Positions 10,746 to 22,423 of a stretch of DNA of 64,000 nt are shown here, one piece after another. The stretch's first letter is position 1. The number at the start of each line of letters is the position of its first letter. Both the position numbers and the translations under genes were made by a program. This DNA is from Craterostigma plantagineum (taxonomy: Eukaryota; Streptophyta; Magnoliopsida; Lamiales; Linderniaceae), in assembly GCA_027422505.1 (NCBI GenBank), contig JAPQWV010000652.1, positions 62,001 through 126,000 of the forward strand. Reading direction: 5' to 3'. The notes beneath the pieces were generated by a model. It had not been told where the DNA came from. It saw only the letters and a list, made by a program, of their open reading frames with translations, and ran no database searches.

Positions 10746-11280
10746 TTACCGATGTGGTAGTCGAATCTCCCGTTTCTCCCTATCTCTGGCCATAAAATAT
10801 TCATGCCCGATGGTTTCATCTTCAACAGGATCTGAATCAGGTTCTGGCTCATCCTTTGATCTGTTGAACTCGTAGCAGGGTCATCTAAAGGATCTTTGTT
10901 GATCTCGAGCCCACCTCGATGTCCTTCTTTTCTTGATTAGATGAATTAATAAACTCTTTTGAAAGATGTAACATAGAAGACTCATCAAAAGTAACATCTA
11001 TAATTATAAATTAGAGTGACTTGGGATCAGGATTATAAGTCTATATCCTTTCACCCCTGAAGCGTAACCGAGAAAAATACACTTCTTAGCTCTAGACTCT
11101 AACTTTCCCTCGTTTACGTGCATATAAGCTGGGCACCCAAATAACCTTAAGTTGGAGTAATCAGCAGGAGTATCTGACCATACATTTTCAGGAGTCTTGA
11201 AATTGATCGGTGAACATGGTGAGCGGTTGACAATATAACATGCTGCGGCGATAGCTTCAGTCCAAATATCATTTAGCGTT

Positions 11281-11573
11281 TAGGGTTGGCAGTGGGGCGG
11301 GGAATCCCGCGAGAATCCCCGCCCCGCCCCGAACCCAATTTATATATTATAATGTATATAATATTAAATTAATAAAAATAATATATAAAACTATAATTTA
11401 TATAATATTTATAACAAAAATATACTCAAATTTATATATTATATATAAAATATTATTATTTGTTAAAAAATTAAATCCCCACGGGGACGGGGACAATTTT
11501 GTCCCCGAATGCATCGCCGGGACGGGGACGGGGATTAAATCCCCACCCCCGCCCCGACCCGTTGCCATCACTA
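11281..11573. mobile_element. Small hAT-like element with GC-rich ends
   Basis: About 293 bp inserted in the integrase region of Copia A. The ends match as inverted repeats (TAGGGTTGGCAGTGGG and reverse-complement TAGTGATGGCAACGGG). Both subterminal parts are made of GGGGCGGGG/CCCCGCCCC-like repeats around an AT-rich core. The flanking 8-mers (ttagcgtt and ccagtgtt) agree at only 5 of 8 positions, so the TSD is eroded and the class call rests mainly on the TIRs. Confidence 0.62.
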
Positions 11574-12091
11574 CCAGTGTTGGAGATCATAAATCGAACT
11601 CTCTCTAAAAGCGTCCGATTCATGCGCTCGACAACACCATTTTGTGATGTCGAGCAATGCCTTCATTCTTGCAAAATTCGTTGAACTCGCTTCCACAAAA
11701 TTCTAAGCCATTATCTGTCCGCAAATGCTTGATCTGTTTTCCTGTCTGCTTTTTAATCAAAGCTTTCCATTGTTTAAATGTTAGGAAAACATTACTTTTC
11801 TGCTTAAGAAAATAGACAAAGACTTTCCTCGAAATCATCAATGAAAGTCAACATATATCTTGCACCACATTCGGACGGAACACGAGAATGACCTCATACA
11901 TCAGAATGAATATAGTCCAAAGTACCTTTTGTCCTGTGGACTGCTGGCGAATTGAAGCTGACTCGGTTCTGCTTCCCAAAAATACAGTGTTCGCAAAAGT
12001 CCATCTTACCAGCACTTTGACCGCAAAGTAGGCCCCACGTGCTTAATATCGCCAACCATTTTTTCGCATGTGTCCAAGTCGCATATGCCAT
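11574..12091 (-). pseudogene. Copia A integrase fragments
   Basis: Two pieces: 11894-12091 with the pre-integrase zinc-binding part ([14 protein letters not shown], then LDYIHSDV, which includes the first catalytic Asp) and 11620-11841 with the core (HLRTDNGLEFCGSEFNEFC, the second Asp). They lie in different frames. The hAT-like element at 11281-11573 interrupts the remainder. Confidence 0.82.
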
Positions 12092-12469
12092 AATCTCGTG
12101 GTATCAACCTCCGAGGATGTCGAAACTGCAGCGGAACCTGTAGCATTAGTTCCCTGCAAAATATATAAATTTCCAGACCTGCAAGCTTTCATAACGACAA
12201 GGGCACATCTGGCAATCTTTAAACTCCATCTTCACGTGCGAACATGCACCCTTAAGATTCAAGTGTGTCTAAAGAGATAAGATTTCTCTTCATATCTGGA
12301 ACATATCTGACTTCTGTGAGCGTTTGGATGATTCCGTCAAACATCTTCATCCTAACTGTGCCTTTACCAACAACTTTATACGGAGCATCATTTCCCATTA
12401 AGACATATCCACCATAAAATTTTCATATGTGGAAAAACAATCCCTACACCGAATTATGTGGTAAGAACA

Positions 12470-12500
12470 CCGAATCTAAGATCCACTCATTATCAGACCT
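12470..12500 (-). pseudogene. Copia A protease active-site remnant
   Basis: The minus strand reads NEWILDSV here, where active Copia proteases have WILDSG. The catalytic Asp-Ser pair is recognisable but the Gly is changed and no surrounding ORF remains. Confidence 0.55.
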
Positions 12501-12603
12501 AACAATATTTGCAGTTGCTTCAAAAATAGTTCCATCGCTCTCGTCAGCAGATAAGCTAGCTTCGGTGGGTTTATTAACTTGCTGATATTTTTCTCCTTAT
12601 TTT

Positions 12604-13283
12604 CTAATTTCTAACAATTAGCTTTGATGTGACCCTTTTTCTTGTAAAAATTACAGACTTTATTTTTGTACCTGGATTTTGACCTTTCTTTAGATCTGCT
12701 GCTTTCACATCCCTATGTTCTGGTCTTCGCCGTGCAAACAGGTCTTCTGCCTGGCTACAACTTGTTTCTCCCGTAATATCCCTGTCTGTCTGTTCTTTCG
12801 ATTGTAACGCGGATTGGACACTGGAATATGATATTGTGTCTTTTCTGTATATAATCGTGTCATAAAAATATTTTAAAGACGAGGGAATGAAACACAACAA
12901 CATTATGGCATGATCTTCGTCCGTCACTTTGACTACTACGTTCGCCAAGTCAATAATGATAGAATCAAATTTGTCGAGATGCGAAAGAATAGAGTACCTT
13001 CCGTCATTTTCATACTGTCTAGCTTCTGCTTTAAATAAAGCAAATTCTCCTTAGTCTTCTTCATGTAGATAGCTTTTAATGCATCCCACGTACCATAGCC
13101 GTCATATCTGTGGCAACTTCTTGTAAAACCTCGTATGAGAGATTTCATATAATAGCCGATCTGGCTTTCTTGTCCCAATTCATTAAATTGAGCATCTTGC
13201 ATTTCCGTCAGTTTCTTCTTTTCTCCTGCAAGCGCCACCTCACAACCGTCTTGCATGAGTATGTCCTCCATCTTGAGATCCAC
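12604..13283 (-). pseudogene. Copia A gag fragments
   Basis: Two pieces in different frames. 12936-13283 carries a UBN2-type gag region (WDALKAIYMKKTKENLLYLKQKL, MTEGT). 12604-12948 continues it (DEDHAIMLLCFIPSSLKYF) towards a lost zinc knuckle. It would have formed the capsid. Confidence 0.8.
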
Positions 13284-13362
13284 ATTGCAAAGTTGACATT
13301 TCTATCGAACTTTTCAATTGACATTTTTGTTATCGTCATTGTGGCTAAAAAACAAATCGGGT

Positions 13363-13376
13363 TAGCCCTGATACCA
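13363..13376 (-). other. Copia A primer-binding site (initiator tRNA-Met)
   Basis: The minus strand reads TTGGTATCAGGGC next to the LTR end, one mismatch from the complement of the initiator tRNA-Met 3' end (TGGTATCAGAGC). This fixes the element's orientation. Confidence 0.8.
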
Positions 13377-13379
13377 ATT

Positions 13380-13856
13380 TGTTAGGATATGCGTAAATCC
13401 CCGATAATTATTTGCCCGAAAAATGACGATAACAAATAAACGAGAGGGAAATAAATTTGGACAGTGAACACGAGATTTACATGGTTCGGTCAGAATGACC
13501 TACGTCCATGGGCCGGAGGGTATAACTTTTTTATTATTATGTGGAGAGATTACAAAAACGTACACTGACGTGGTACAGAAGCAACTACACAACTAGGAGT
13601 AAGCTACAAAGAAATAATCAGAGAAGACGAAGATCTGTGTTGTGGTGGTAGTGGTATCTCTTCAATGAAAGCTGCTATTTATAGATGACCCTCGCTCTTC
13701 CATGTAAAAAGAAGAAAAAATAAAGCGGCACAACTTGGTCTATGCTTCGGTGTTGAAAACCTTTTTCATTTGTTTCCTTCCTTCACCTAGCGCATATGAC
13801 TTTTCAATTACCATGTGCTTCTTTTTCTATTGTCGACATGTAGGTCACAGTCAACA
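13380..13856 (-). repeat. 5' LTR of Copia element A
   Basis: 477 bp, TG...CA, paired with 7744-8212. Many point differences and small indels separate the two. Confidence 0.9.
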
Positions 13857-13861
13857 TATTT

Positions 13862-14500
13862 TATGTTGCTCTTAATTTTGATATTTAATATTTTTATGTC
13901 TAATAGACAAAATATAATCTTTAACTATATAAAATATTTGTAGGGATGTAAGTATAATAAGTAACAAATGTAAAACTGATTTGGAAATTATTGAAGTAAT
14001 TAATAAAAATTAGAGGAACCAAATTGCAAATAAATGAGACCAAATGTGGTAGTTTATGGCCACCACACCCTTTATATAATAGAATTGATGTATAGAAAAA
14101 CAATAAAAGACGTCTTCTAATTGAATGACAAATGAGTTTCTTTGCACTTTCTTCTCCAGTTTAAAGAAGCAAGCAGTTAAAACATAAGCAAACATAATGT
14201 CAATTTTGATCTCTTTCATGTGTCAGTTTTCTATCTTCTTTTGGATCGCGGGTGTGAACAACTTGTAGATTGTGGATCACGTTATAAAGTAGTAGTAGTA
14301 GTATAGAGTTTATTTTTTTATTTTATCAATTATTAGTTTTAACTAAAATATGATTCGTAAAATTGACGGCCAAATTAGAATAGAAAGTGACAGTTTTTAT
14401 CACCCCAGAGTCTTTATAAAATAGAATAGATAAACATAATAATAAAAGGAAAATTTACTGAGAATATCCAATTATACAAAAAGTTGGAAGTCAGTATCAT
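13862..14500. other. AT-rich intergenic DNA
   Basis: No gene seen. Around 14330-14430 there is a diverged copy of the AT-rich dispersed repeat seen at 7036-7390 (aaattgacggccaaattag and aaaatagaatagataa). Confidence 0.45.
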
Positions 14501-14819
14501 ATCATTATTTTTTATATGTAGGACCTATTAGAATAATTTTTTTGCACATTGATACCTGTCCCGCCGCAAGGTACGTCATATACAATTTAGTAGAGAAATG
14601 TATCGTGGTACATCTACATGAGAAATGGTACATCATTTAACACATTAAAGTAGCATATAGAAACGATATATGTACCATATAAACGCGTGATGTAGTACGT
14701 AATACACATATAAAAAGGTACGTCAAGGCTGGAAAAATGGTACACACCACGAGTAATTATATAAAAAAATTTCAAACATAGGTACTTTGCAAATTTTTTT
14801 ATTCAAATGAGTATTTATG

Positions 14820-14862
14820 CGTAGATTCACCTAATAATAATTTCATTTTAGGTGAATCTATA
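14820..14862. other. Perfect 11-bp stem hairpin
   Basis: TAGATTCACCT (14822-14832) and AGGTGAATCTA (14850-14860) can pair around a 17-bp AT loop. It sits in the repeat-rich DNA upstream of the RRM gene; function unknown. Confidence 0.5.
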
Positions 14863-14889
14863 GAAAAGTACCCAATATGATAAAATTTT

Positions 14890-15270
14890 TACACATAACT
14901 ACCCATGTCAGAAAATTTTATTGATAGGTACCCGATTTAATTTTTACCTAAATATAGCATACGTCGTACCATTATCTGTTATATAGGGTACCCAAATGTG
15001 TTGATATAGGGTACCTAAATATAGCATACGTCGTACCTACGGTATGCCTGTGTGTTACATAGGGCGTACCTAAATATAACATACGTCGTACCATTTTCTG
15101 TTATATAGGGTAACTAAATATGTTGGGATAGGGTATCCACATGTGTTGTATGGTGTACTTTCGGGGATCGGGTACCTATGTGCGAAAATTTTATTCTGTT
15201 AGGTACCTATATATAAAAAATCCTGACTGGGTACTAAATTACAAGTTTTTTTCCAAATAGGTACTTATGT
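14890..15270. repeat. GGTACC-rich tandem repeat cluster
   Basis: The block taaatatagcatacgtcgta (or one mismatch) occurs three times (about 14948, 15015 and 15072; spacings 67 and 56 bp). It is separated by variants of atctgttatatagggtaccc and surrounded by further gggtacct(a) words. The cluster lies 100-400 bp before the likely transcription start of the RRM gene. Confidence 0.65.
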
Positions 15271-15359
15271 GTAAAAACCCCTTGATTTTACTATATATGC
15301 TATAAAATAGTAATAAAAAAAAGGATCAGCCAATGACGACTCTCAATCTCAATTTGACG

Positions 15360-18300
15360 TAGGAAACGAGAAAAACAGAAAATGCGAGCTCCGAACCCAA
15401 TTTTATCAATCAAATCAAATTAAACTCGAGCACTATCTCCAGGGTTTTGTATACAATTCCGATACTCTTGGCAAGAATCTCAATTCTCAAATCAAACAGG
15501 TAATTAGCGTACTGAATATTCTGTATTTCTCAGTTTCCAGGAATTACTGTGCGGCGATGTCCTAAAGTTCTGTTTTTTTCTTTTTCGTCTTTTGCTGAAT
15601 TATCGTGGTATTAGAGCAAAGAACGTGACCCGTGATTTATGATTCATTTATGTGTTTTTATTTCAGGCAGACTGTTTATTAAGGTCCTATTACAGATGAG
15701 CTTGTCTGCTGGGCGTCGTCTAGCTGATAATAGTACACTCTTTCTCTATATCTTCACTTTTTAGTATGGTTACTTGATGTATTGGATGTACTGTACCTGT
15801 AATGTTCTCTGATGGATTTATGCTTCGTGCTAGAAGTGCATGGATGGAAAGGGACAGAAGTCTTTGTTGGTGGGTTGCCTCGTAATAGCATAAATGAAGA
15901 CAAGATTAGAACGGTTTGATTTTTTTTTTTTTTTTATTTTTTTTTGTTCTGTCTGTCGATCGGTTTGTCTAGTTGGAAAACATGATATATCGAAACTTCT
16001 TTATCGTGGATTGATTAGGTATGGTAATTCTTTGGCTAGCTGTTGAACAATGTCAGTGTTCATATGGATCATATATTAGAATTTGTATTGAAGATGCCAA
16101 AATGATTGGAATATAGGCTGCCAACCGTTTTTAATGAGATCTGTTTCGAAGAAGTTGCTTAGTTTCCCCTTGATAATATCTCTGTTTGTATTTATGTTAG
16201 TTGGTTCTGTTTCTTATATTGATGGATTCCTAATTTAGGAAATTGATTTGCTGAACATTGAGTTTCTTACATATGAATCCTCCATATTTCTTTCTTCAGA
16301 TATTTTCTTCTTGTGGTGAAATTGCTGAGATTCGTATGATAGCGGATGCAAAAGGCAATTCTAAGGTCCATTTCTCATTTCTTTGTTATTGAATATAATT
16401 ATTTGGGTTGCTTTGCTTCATGGCACACTTACCCAACTTCAATAGATGGGGGATATGATGTTGATTATGGGTCATGGCAGGCGCTCCAAATTCTCACAGA
16501 TGTCCATGTTTTGTTAGGGATTTTGCTTTGTACGCTTTGCAACGAAAGAAGCTGCTGAAACGGCAATAAAGGAAAAAGATGGAACTGATGTGAGTCTTGT
16601 CTTTCTTTGTTAAGTATTTACTTTAAGCGTTAATTTTTAAGAGTATTATTTTTTGGCAGGCATTTTTTTTCCATAGTTATGGAACCTGGATCCTTCCTAT
16701 GTAGGGTCAAAATTCTCATGCATGCTTTAACGGCATATGTAACTTTGACTGGATTGATATGATTTAGTCTGTGTAACTATAAAATAAGTAATGTCTACTG
16801 ATAGAAGTCTATAAAAGCATTTGAGAGTGAACAAATACTTTCTATTTGTATGCAAAAGGTGAAGGATACTGAATCTTCAGTGGTCGGGGTATTACCCAGT
16901 ATCAACTAGACATCATTTCCTTATTTTTACCCTGGATGGTGATTGAGCTATTTATGTTGCAACGTGCAACTGATTCTTCAACATACCGAAAATGTTTTTG
17001 TGTATGGGCTGCCTCTTTGATTAATTGATAGTTCCTCTTTTCTTAATTTTTCCAGGTCAGTGGGAAGAAGATTGGGGTGCTTCCGTCGGTTGAGCAGAGC
17101 ACTTTATTCTTTGGAAACCTTAACAAAGGTTTGTATTTTAGTGAGCTCTTAAATCAAAATTTCTATCCTCCTCTTGTTGTATATGCCTCAACGTGATTTA
17201 TTTCCCTCAGATTGGAGTGCCGAGGAGTTTGAAAGATATGTTCGTCAGGTATCACTTCCTGGGTATCTGCAGGAGTTAGGTTAAAGAATAAATTCTAAAC
17301 TATCTATTTTTTTTTTCTTTCCATATTTGATTCTTGGTAGGTTTTCCCTGATACCGAATCTGTTGAACTGGCGGTACTCCAAGATGCTTTGCCAGGTCAA
17401 AAGCAACGTAATCGTGGTTTTGGCTTTGTCAAGTTTACTTCCCATCCTGTGAGTTCCATCTCCACTCTCAACTTGCTTTTCTTTTAGAAATCTTGCATAT
17501 AATCTGCCGAGTGAGTCTTAGTTAACTCTCACGTTGCATCTGAACTAATACAGGATAAAAGCTCAGGTTCGTGGTTTTGGTTATCAGTTCCAGCATCAGT
17601 TAATGATCTCTTTATCACTGAAATTCTATACATGACTAACAAAATCTACACAAAATTCATCCAGTACTTACTCAAACTGACATAATTTAACATCTCAATT
17701 GGAAAACATGGAAGCCTTAACACAGACCTGAAAAAATCGTGTTATGCATTTCCAAACTCTCTTTCTTAACTCCAATATATAAATGCATAGTTTTATCACT
17801 ATGATGATAACTACTAGGACAATGGCTTCTAATACCTGGCGAGCGAATTGGGTGATCAGAATTTCACTTCTAAAATTTTCTTCTTTCTTTCATGATCAGA
17901 AAGTTATTTTATTGAAGACTAAATAACCAGCATCTTGTTCTTCTATATTCCTGTTTGGTTTGGTTTCACTCTTTCATTGCCCCATATTTATTCAAGACTA
18001 AATAACTAGCATCTTGGTCTTCTCAGTTTGTGATTTCAGCAGTGTTCTTCGTGTTACAGTTAATCATTCTCATTTTTGTCTGTTATTTCTTATTCCTATA
18101 TAGGATAATATTAATTTGAAATTGCAGTCAATATGCATAACCGATATATCATACTTCCACCTTTTTGCCTGGGCTGCTATCTTTTTTCCATCTGTCTTTC
18201 TTGTAGCATTTGTGATAATCATCTCAGCCAAATTTATGTTCTCGTGCTTCTAACTTGGAGAATAGGATTAGGCATGTCCAATGCAGATCTATTTCAACTA

Positions 18301-21175
18301 ATTTTGTACAATGAATTTGCATTGTTTTTGTCTTGAAGAGTAATTGATATGATAAAATCACCTGGCACTGTCAGCACGATATCAGAATCTCATGGTCAAT
18401 GCTGAACATCCAGCGGTAGTATAATAGGAATGCTAGCGCAATATATTTTTTATATGCTTTCAGGAAGTAATATGCAGCAATAGCTTTCCGATGTACTTGA
18501 CTAAATGATAGCTGCAACTTTGTTCAAATCATAGCCAATATGATATCACCTAACGCAATCTTTTACCAAATTTAACCATCAAAGAAACAATCTGAAAGAA
18601 GCTGGTCAAAATTTCCAAATGTAACTGCTCGAAAAATGAATCTTCCCCAAAATATATCAATCACAGGCCGCATCACGTGCTCATCGACTGGGATCACAGC
18701 CAGAGTTTCGTCTTGGTGGTCTGCATCCATGTGTTCAGTGGGCAGAAGAGGAACGTGAAATTGACCCTGAAGAGCTTGCAAAGGTTTGCAAGCTTGGACT
18801 TGGACATGTCCAAACCACTTGTATAGGTTCTTGCTCTTAATTTATTTCATTTTTCAGGTTAAAATTGCATTTGTCAGAAACATCCCTGTTGATGCAGAGG
18901 AGAACTACGTGAAGCAGTTGTTTGAGCCTTTTGGCAAGGTTTAGGAATTTCTTTCTTTCCAATTTGGTCTTTTGCATTTACTTTCCAATGTGTCTGAACT
19001 ACACGTATTGATGGTTGATCAGGTGGAGAAAGTTGTGATATCGAAAAAAGGTGGCTCTTCTGTTGGATTTGTTCATTTCAAAGACAGATTGGTGAGATTT
19101 TTTTCTTCTAATAATATCGATGCTATTAATTAAGTTACACATATTTGGCTCTTGAATTGTATTGTTATGTCAAATTTCACATGTTCTTGGTTCTCACCTT
19201 TAATACAATATCATTGTTACTCTTTTTTTCAATTTTTCGATTTATTTTAATTTCTTATAGGACCTTGAACGAGCTGTTGAGGAAATGAATGAGAGGGCTA
19301 TTCAAGGACCTAATAATGGTGCAATATATAAACTGCTGGTAATCCAGATTTTCCTAGGCTTTATGTTATATATATATATATATATATATCTGTATATATA
19401 TGTGAGAGATAGACAGAGAGAGAGAGAGAGAGCGAGAGCGAGAGATAGATAGTTGCTCTTTCTGATGGTTGGCAAGACTGGGGAAGCTCAGTATATTATG
19501 ATGCAGATTTAATAAAAAGGAGTATTTTTTATAAACAGGTGGAGGTTGCTAGACCTATGGACCGAAACAAGAAGCGGCCTCGTGATAACTCTGAAACTAG
19601 TCCTGTTGTACATGGGTATTCCAAAATGGTGAAGGAAGAACCGATCCTTGCTTCACCGAGTACCCTTGCTCCTCTTGTGCGGAGGGTAGGTGGATGTTAA
19701 TTCATGTCTAATGATTGTTCGTTTAACTCAATCTTACTCCTTTGCTGCCTCAAAATACCAGGACTTGCATAATTCACTAGCCCCCTTTTTCAAGTCATGA
19801 AATCTTATTGTTTGAACATGGATTTTTGCATGTTTTTTATGTCACATGTTTCGGTGCACCAGGAAAGTGTCACGGTGATGGACCCCTATGAGGAGGCTGT
19901 AATAGCACTACCTTTCGCTCTTAAAGAGCGGCTATTTCGAATCTTTCGTCTTGGAATTGCTACTCGATCTGATGTGAGTTTTAAAGATGTTTCCCCTGCT
20001 TTTCTTTTCATCACTACTGTCAGTTTTCTATAGTTACGTATTTCTACTTGTTCTCTGCTGATTGTCTGTAATGAATGTTATGTTATAGAACAATAAATGA
20101 TTTGATAAATTGAACTCTTTATTATCTTATTATTCTTCATCGAGATCTTTGAACTTCTAACGATCCTATCGTTGTGGGTTGGCAGGTGGACCTGACAAGT
20201 TTGCGCCATCTCAAGGACCTACCTGAGCCTATTTCCATCTCAGTGCTTGACCAGGTCTATCTATACCTGCCATTTATTATTTATCATTAGCAGCATAATT
20301 TTTTCCTTGGGAGAACCCCGTCTGAGAATTCAATACTTTTACTCAGGCCTAAGTCTCCTGTAATGTTTCTTTGCAGTTCATGTTATCAGGATCATCTTCA
20401 CAAAATAAGGGAGCATATCTTTCTTCACTCATTGCTAAAGTAACTTCTGATATCTTTGGAATCCTTTAGCTGCTTCTGTCAATGCTGCTAATTGTTTTGG
20501 CTAAAATCTTTCCATTACTCTGTAGCATCTCTATGGAAACATAGGTTTGAGCCACCGAAGCTCAGTTGGTTTGTCAGCTGCAAACGAATCCAACAGTTAC
20601 GGCTTCTCCCATCAAATATCAAGTCATGATGCACCTAGGTCCGTTTTTTTTTTCCCCTGAGAATTTTACAATTGAAATGTATATATTCCTGGACAAAACT
20701 GAAAATTTATGAGACCAACCAAACTATTGGGCTCCCTTCAAACTTCTCAGGGGATGTTATTTCCGTTGAGTAGCAGCAAATTTATATCTCAAAGAATAAC
20801 TTGTGATAAATTTGCTTGCGCAGGCCTGACATGTACTTGCCCCACTATACTCCATCAATGGCTGATGGCTACGCTTTACCAAGACGAACACAGATGGAAT
20901 TACCAGTCGAGAAACCTTTCGAGTTTGTTTTACCAGATGGGATTCCAAGACCAACGAGGCTCGAAGAAACAAGTCATTATCCATTCGATACATCAGTTGC
21001 CCAACCCTTACCACATCCTAGTTCATATTTTCCATCTTATCCTCCTCAACAAGGCGTAAGTTTAAATCAGGCTCGTCCTAGGATTAGGTTTGATCCGTTT
21101 ACTGGGGAGCCATACAAGTTTGATCCCTTCACCGGCGAACCTATTGAGCCTGACAATACGAGTCACAGGTCATGA
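15360..21175 (+). CDS. hnRNP Q/R-like protein, three RRMs plus C-terminal AcD-like region
   Basis: Nuclear RNA-binding protein. Coding exons: 15696-15732, 15834-15913, 16300-16365, 16518-16589, 17056-17128, 17211-17248, 17341-17448, 18667-18783, 18858-18938, 19023-19091, 19261-19338, 19539-19685, 19863-19973, 20186-20254, 20377-20439, 20526-20638 and 20824-21175, giving 557 aa with every junction in frame. A 5' UTR intron (15500-15666) precedes the ATG, chosen because it is the first in-frame ATG after that acceptor. RRM1 about 21-90 (EVFVGGLP; GFCFVRFA), RRM2 about 94-175 (TLFFGNLN; RGFGFVKF), RRM3 about 198-278 (KIAFVRNI; SVGFVHFK). A basic KKRPRD (284-289) may be an NLS. Residues about 340-403 (LFRIFRLGIATRSDVD, then SVLDQF, then QNKGAYLSSLIAK) resemble the hnRNP Q/R acidic domain. 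The C-terminus has two FDPFTGEP repeats. It is a relative of plant LIF2-type proteins; the exact orthologue is not assigned. Confidence 0.88.
19366..19452. repeat. (TA)n/(GA)n microsatellite in RRM gene intron
   Basis: A TA run (about 19366-19388) is followed by tatatatatg and a GA-rich run to about 19452, inside the intron after the exon at 19261-19338. Confidence 0.8.
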
Positions 21176-21668
21176 TTCCCTTCTTTTTTTTTCCTCTGAT
21201 ACATTGGATTATTGATGCTATGGTTTTCTTGTTCTTGGGATGGAAATGCTGGCATTTCTGTGATTTTTATTTATTTTTTCAAATTTGAGATCTTATTGGA
21301 GGACATTTTCTGGTAGTAGCATAGAGAAATAGATGTTTCATTCATTGTTTGCACAAGTTTCATACGATAATTTATAGCCGAAGAACTTGAAAAGATAGCT
21401 TCCAATTTCCATTCCATCCAAGTGCGTAAAGACTATTATATTGTTTTAGGTATTGGGTTCAAATTCTTATTATAACAATTTTTTTCATATATGGGTGGGT
21501 ACTCATTTATAAAATGGGAAGATTATATCTCATTGTATAGCATGACTTCATACATAATGGATCTCAATTATATTATGGGAGTTGATAAAATCCACTATAC
21601 TCCAAATCATCGATTGCTATTTTTCTAAGCATCGAGAAAAAATCATAAGAAAATGCACTTGCAGCTGA
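21176..21668. other. RRM gene 3' flank
   Basis: Probably holds the 3' UTR (T-rich start). No further gene or repeat was recognised before the transposon nest. Confidence 0.5.
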
Positions 21669-22423
21669 TATGATTTAGGGGTTTACTATTCACCGCTCCC
21701 TTTTTACTCGTCACCGCCCCCTAAGGGCTGGAAAGTTTTTGCCCTTATGATATTTAAATTAATTTAAAAAGCAAAAACTAACTAATATAATTCCGGTACG
21801 AAATACTGAAAACTACATACACAAATAAATTCGAACGATCGATCGATACGGGAAAAGAAAATCGATTTAGCATTTTAGGACCGGTCGATCGAGATTTTCA
21901 GCCGTGCAGTGCACGGACCGAACGAAATTTTTGCACGGGCTGTGTGCGGGCCGATCGATATTTTCGGACATTGCCTGTAATACCCGTAAAATTTAATACG
22001 GGATTTTCTTTTTGTAAACTATGTAATGTTGCGAATTAAGAGGTTCGATAAGAAATTAAAATGGCGAGGCAAAAATATAAGTTTAAATAGTCCCAAAAAT
22101 ACTACGAAATTTAATCAAAGAAATATAAAAAATGATAATGATAGGTTTGAGATGTGCCGAACTAAACTTTTCAAAGGTTGGCCCAAAGCTTAAAGATAAA
22201 CTTCAATAAAAACGTTACTTAAGGCTGAGGGAAATTTAGGATCATCACTTAGTCATGTCACACGAGTTCCTAAGTATTTGAAATGATCAATACGCTCAAA
22301 GCCCTCATAAGTTAATAAACAACAAGGAGGAAAAGAACTGGTAGAGACCTCATCAATTCTAACCTAAGTGCTTTCAACATAAGTTATGCAAAAGCTTCTT
22401 AAACTTAGTGCAATTAATGTATG

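Larger units (their letters stand above)
7744..13856 (-). mobile_element. Degenerate Ty1/Copia retrotransposon
   Basis: LTRs at 7744-8212 (469 bp, the 3' LTR of this minus-strand element) and 13380-13856 (477 bp, 5' LTR) start TGTTAGG and end TCAACA. A perfect 5-bp TSD (TATTT) lies at 7739-7743 and 13857-13861. The primer-binding site matches initiator tRNA-Met, and a purine-rich tract (AAGGTGGAGATT on the minus strand) precedes the 3' LTR. Between them gag, protease, integrase, reverse transcriptase and RNase H follow in Copia order on the minus strand, but stops and frameshifts interrupt all of them. The LTRs differ at many positions, so the insertion is not recent. Two hAT-type elements (8242-9075 and 11281-11573) have inserted into it. 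Confidence 0.93.
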
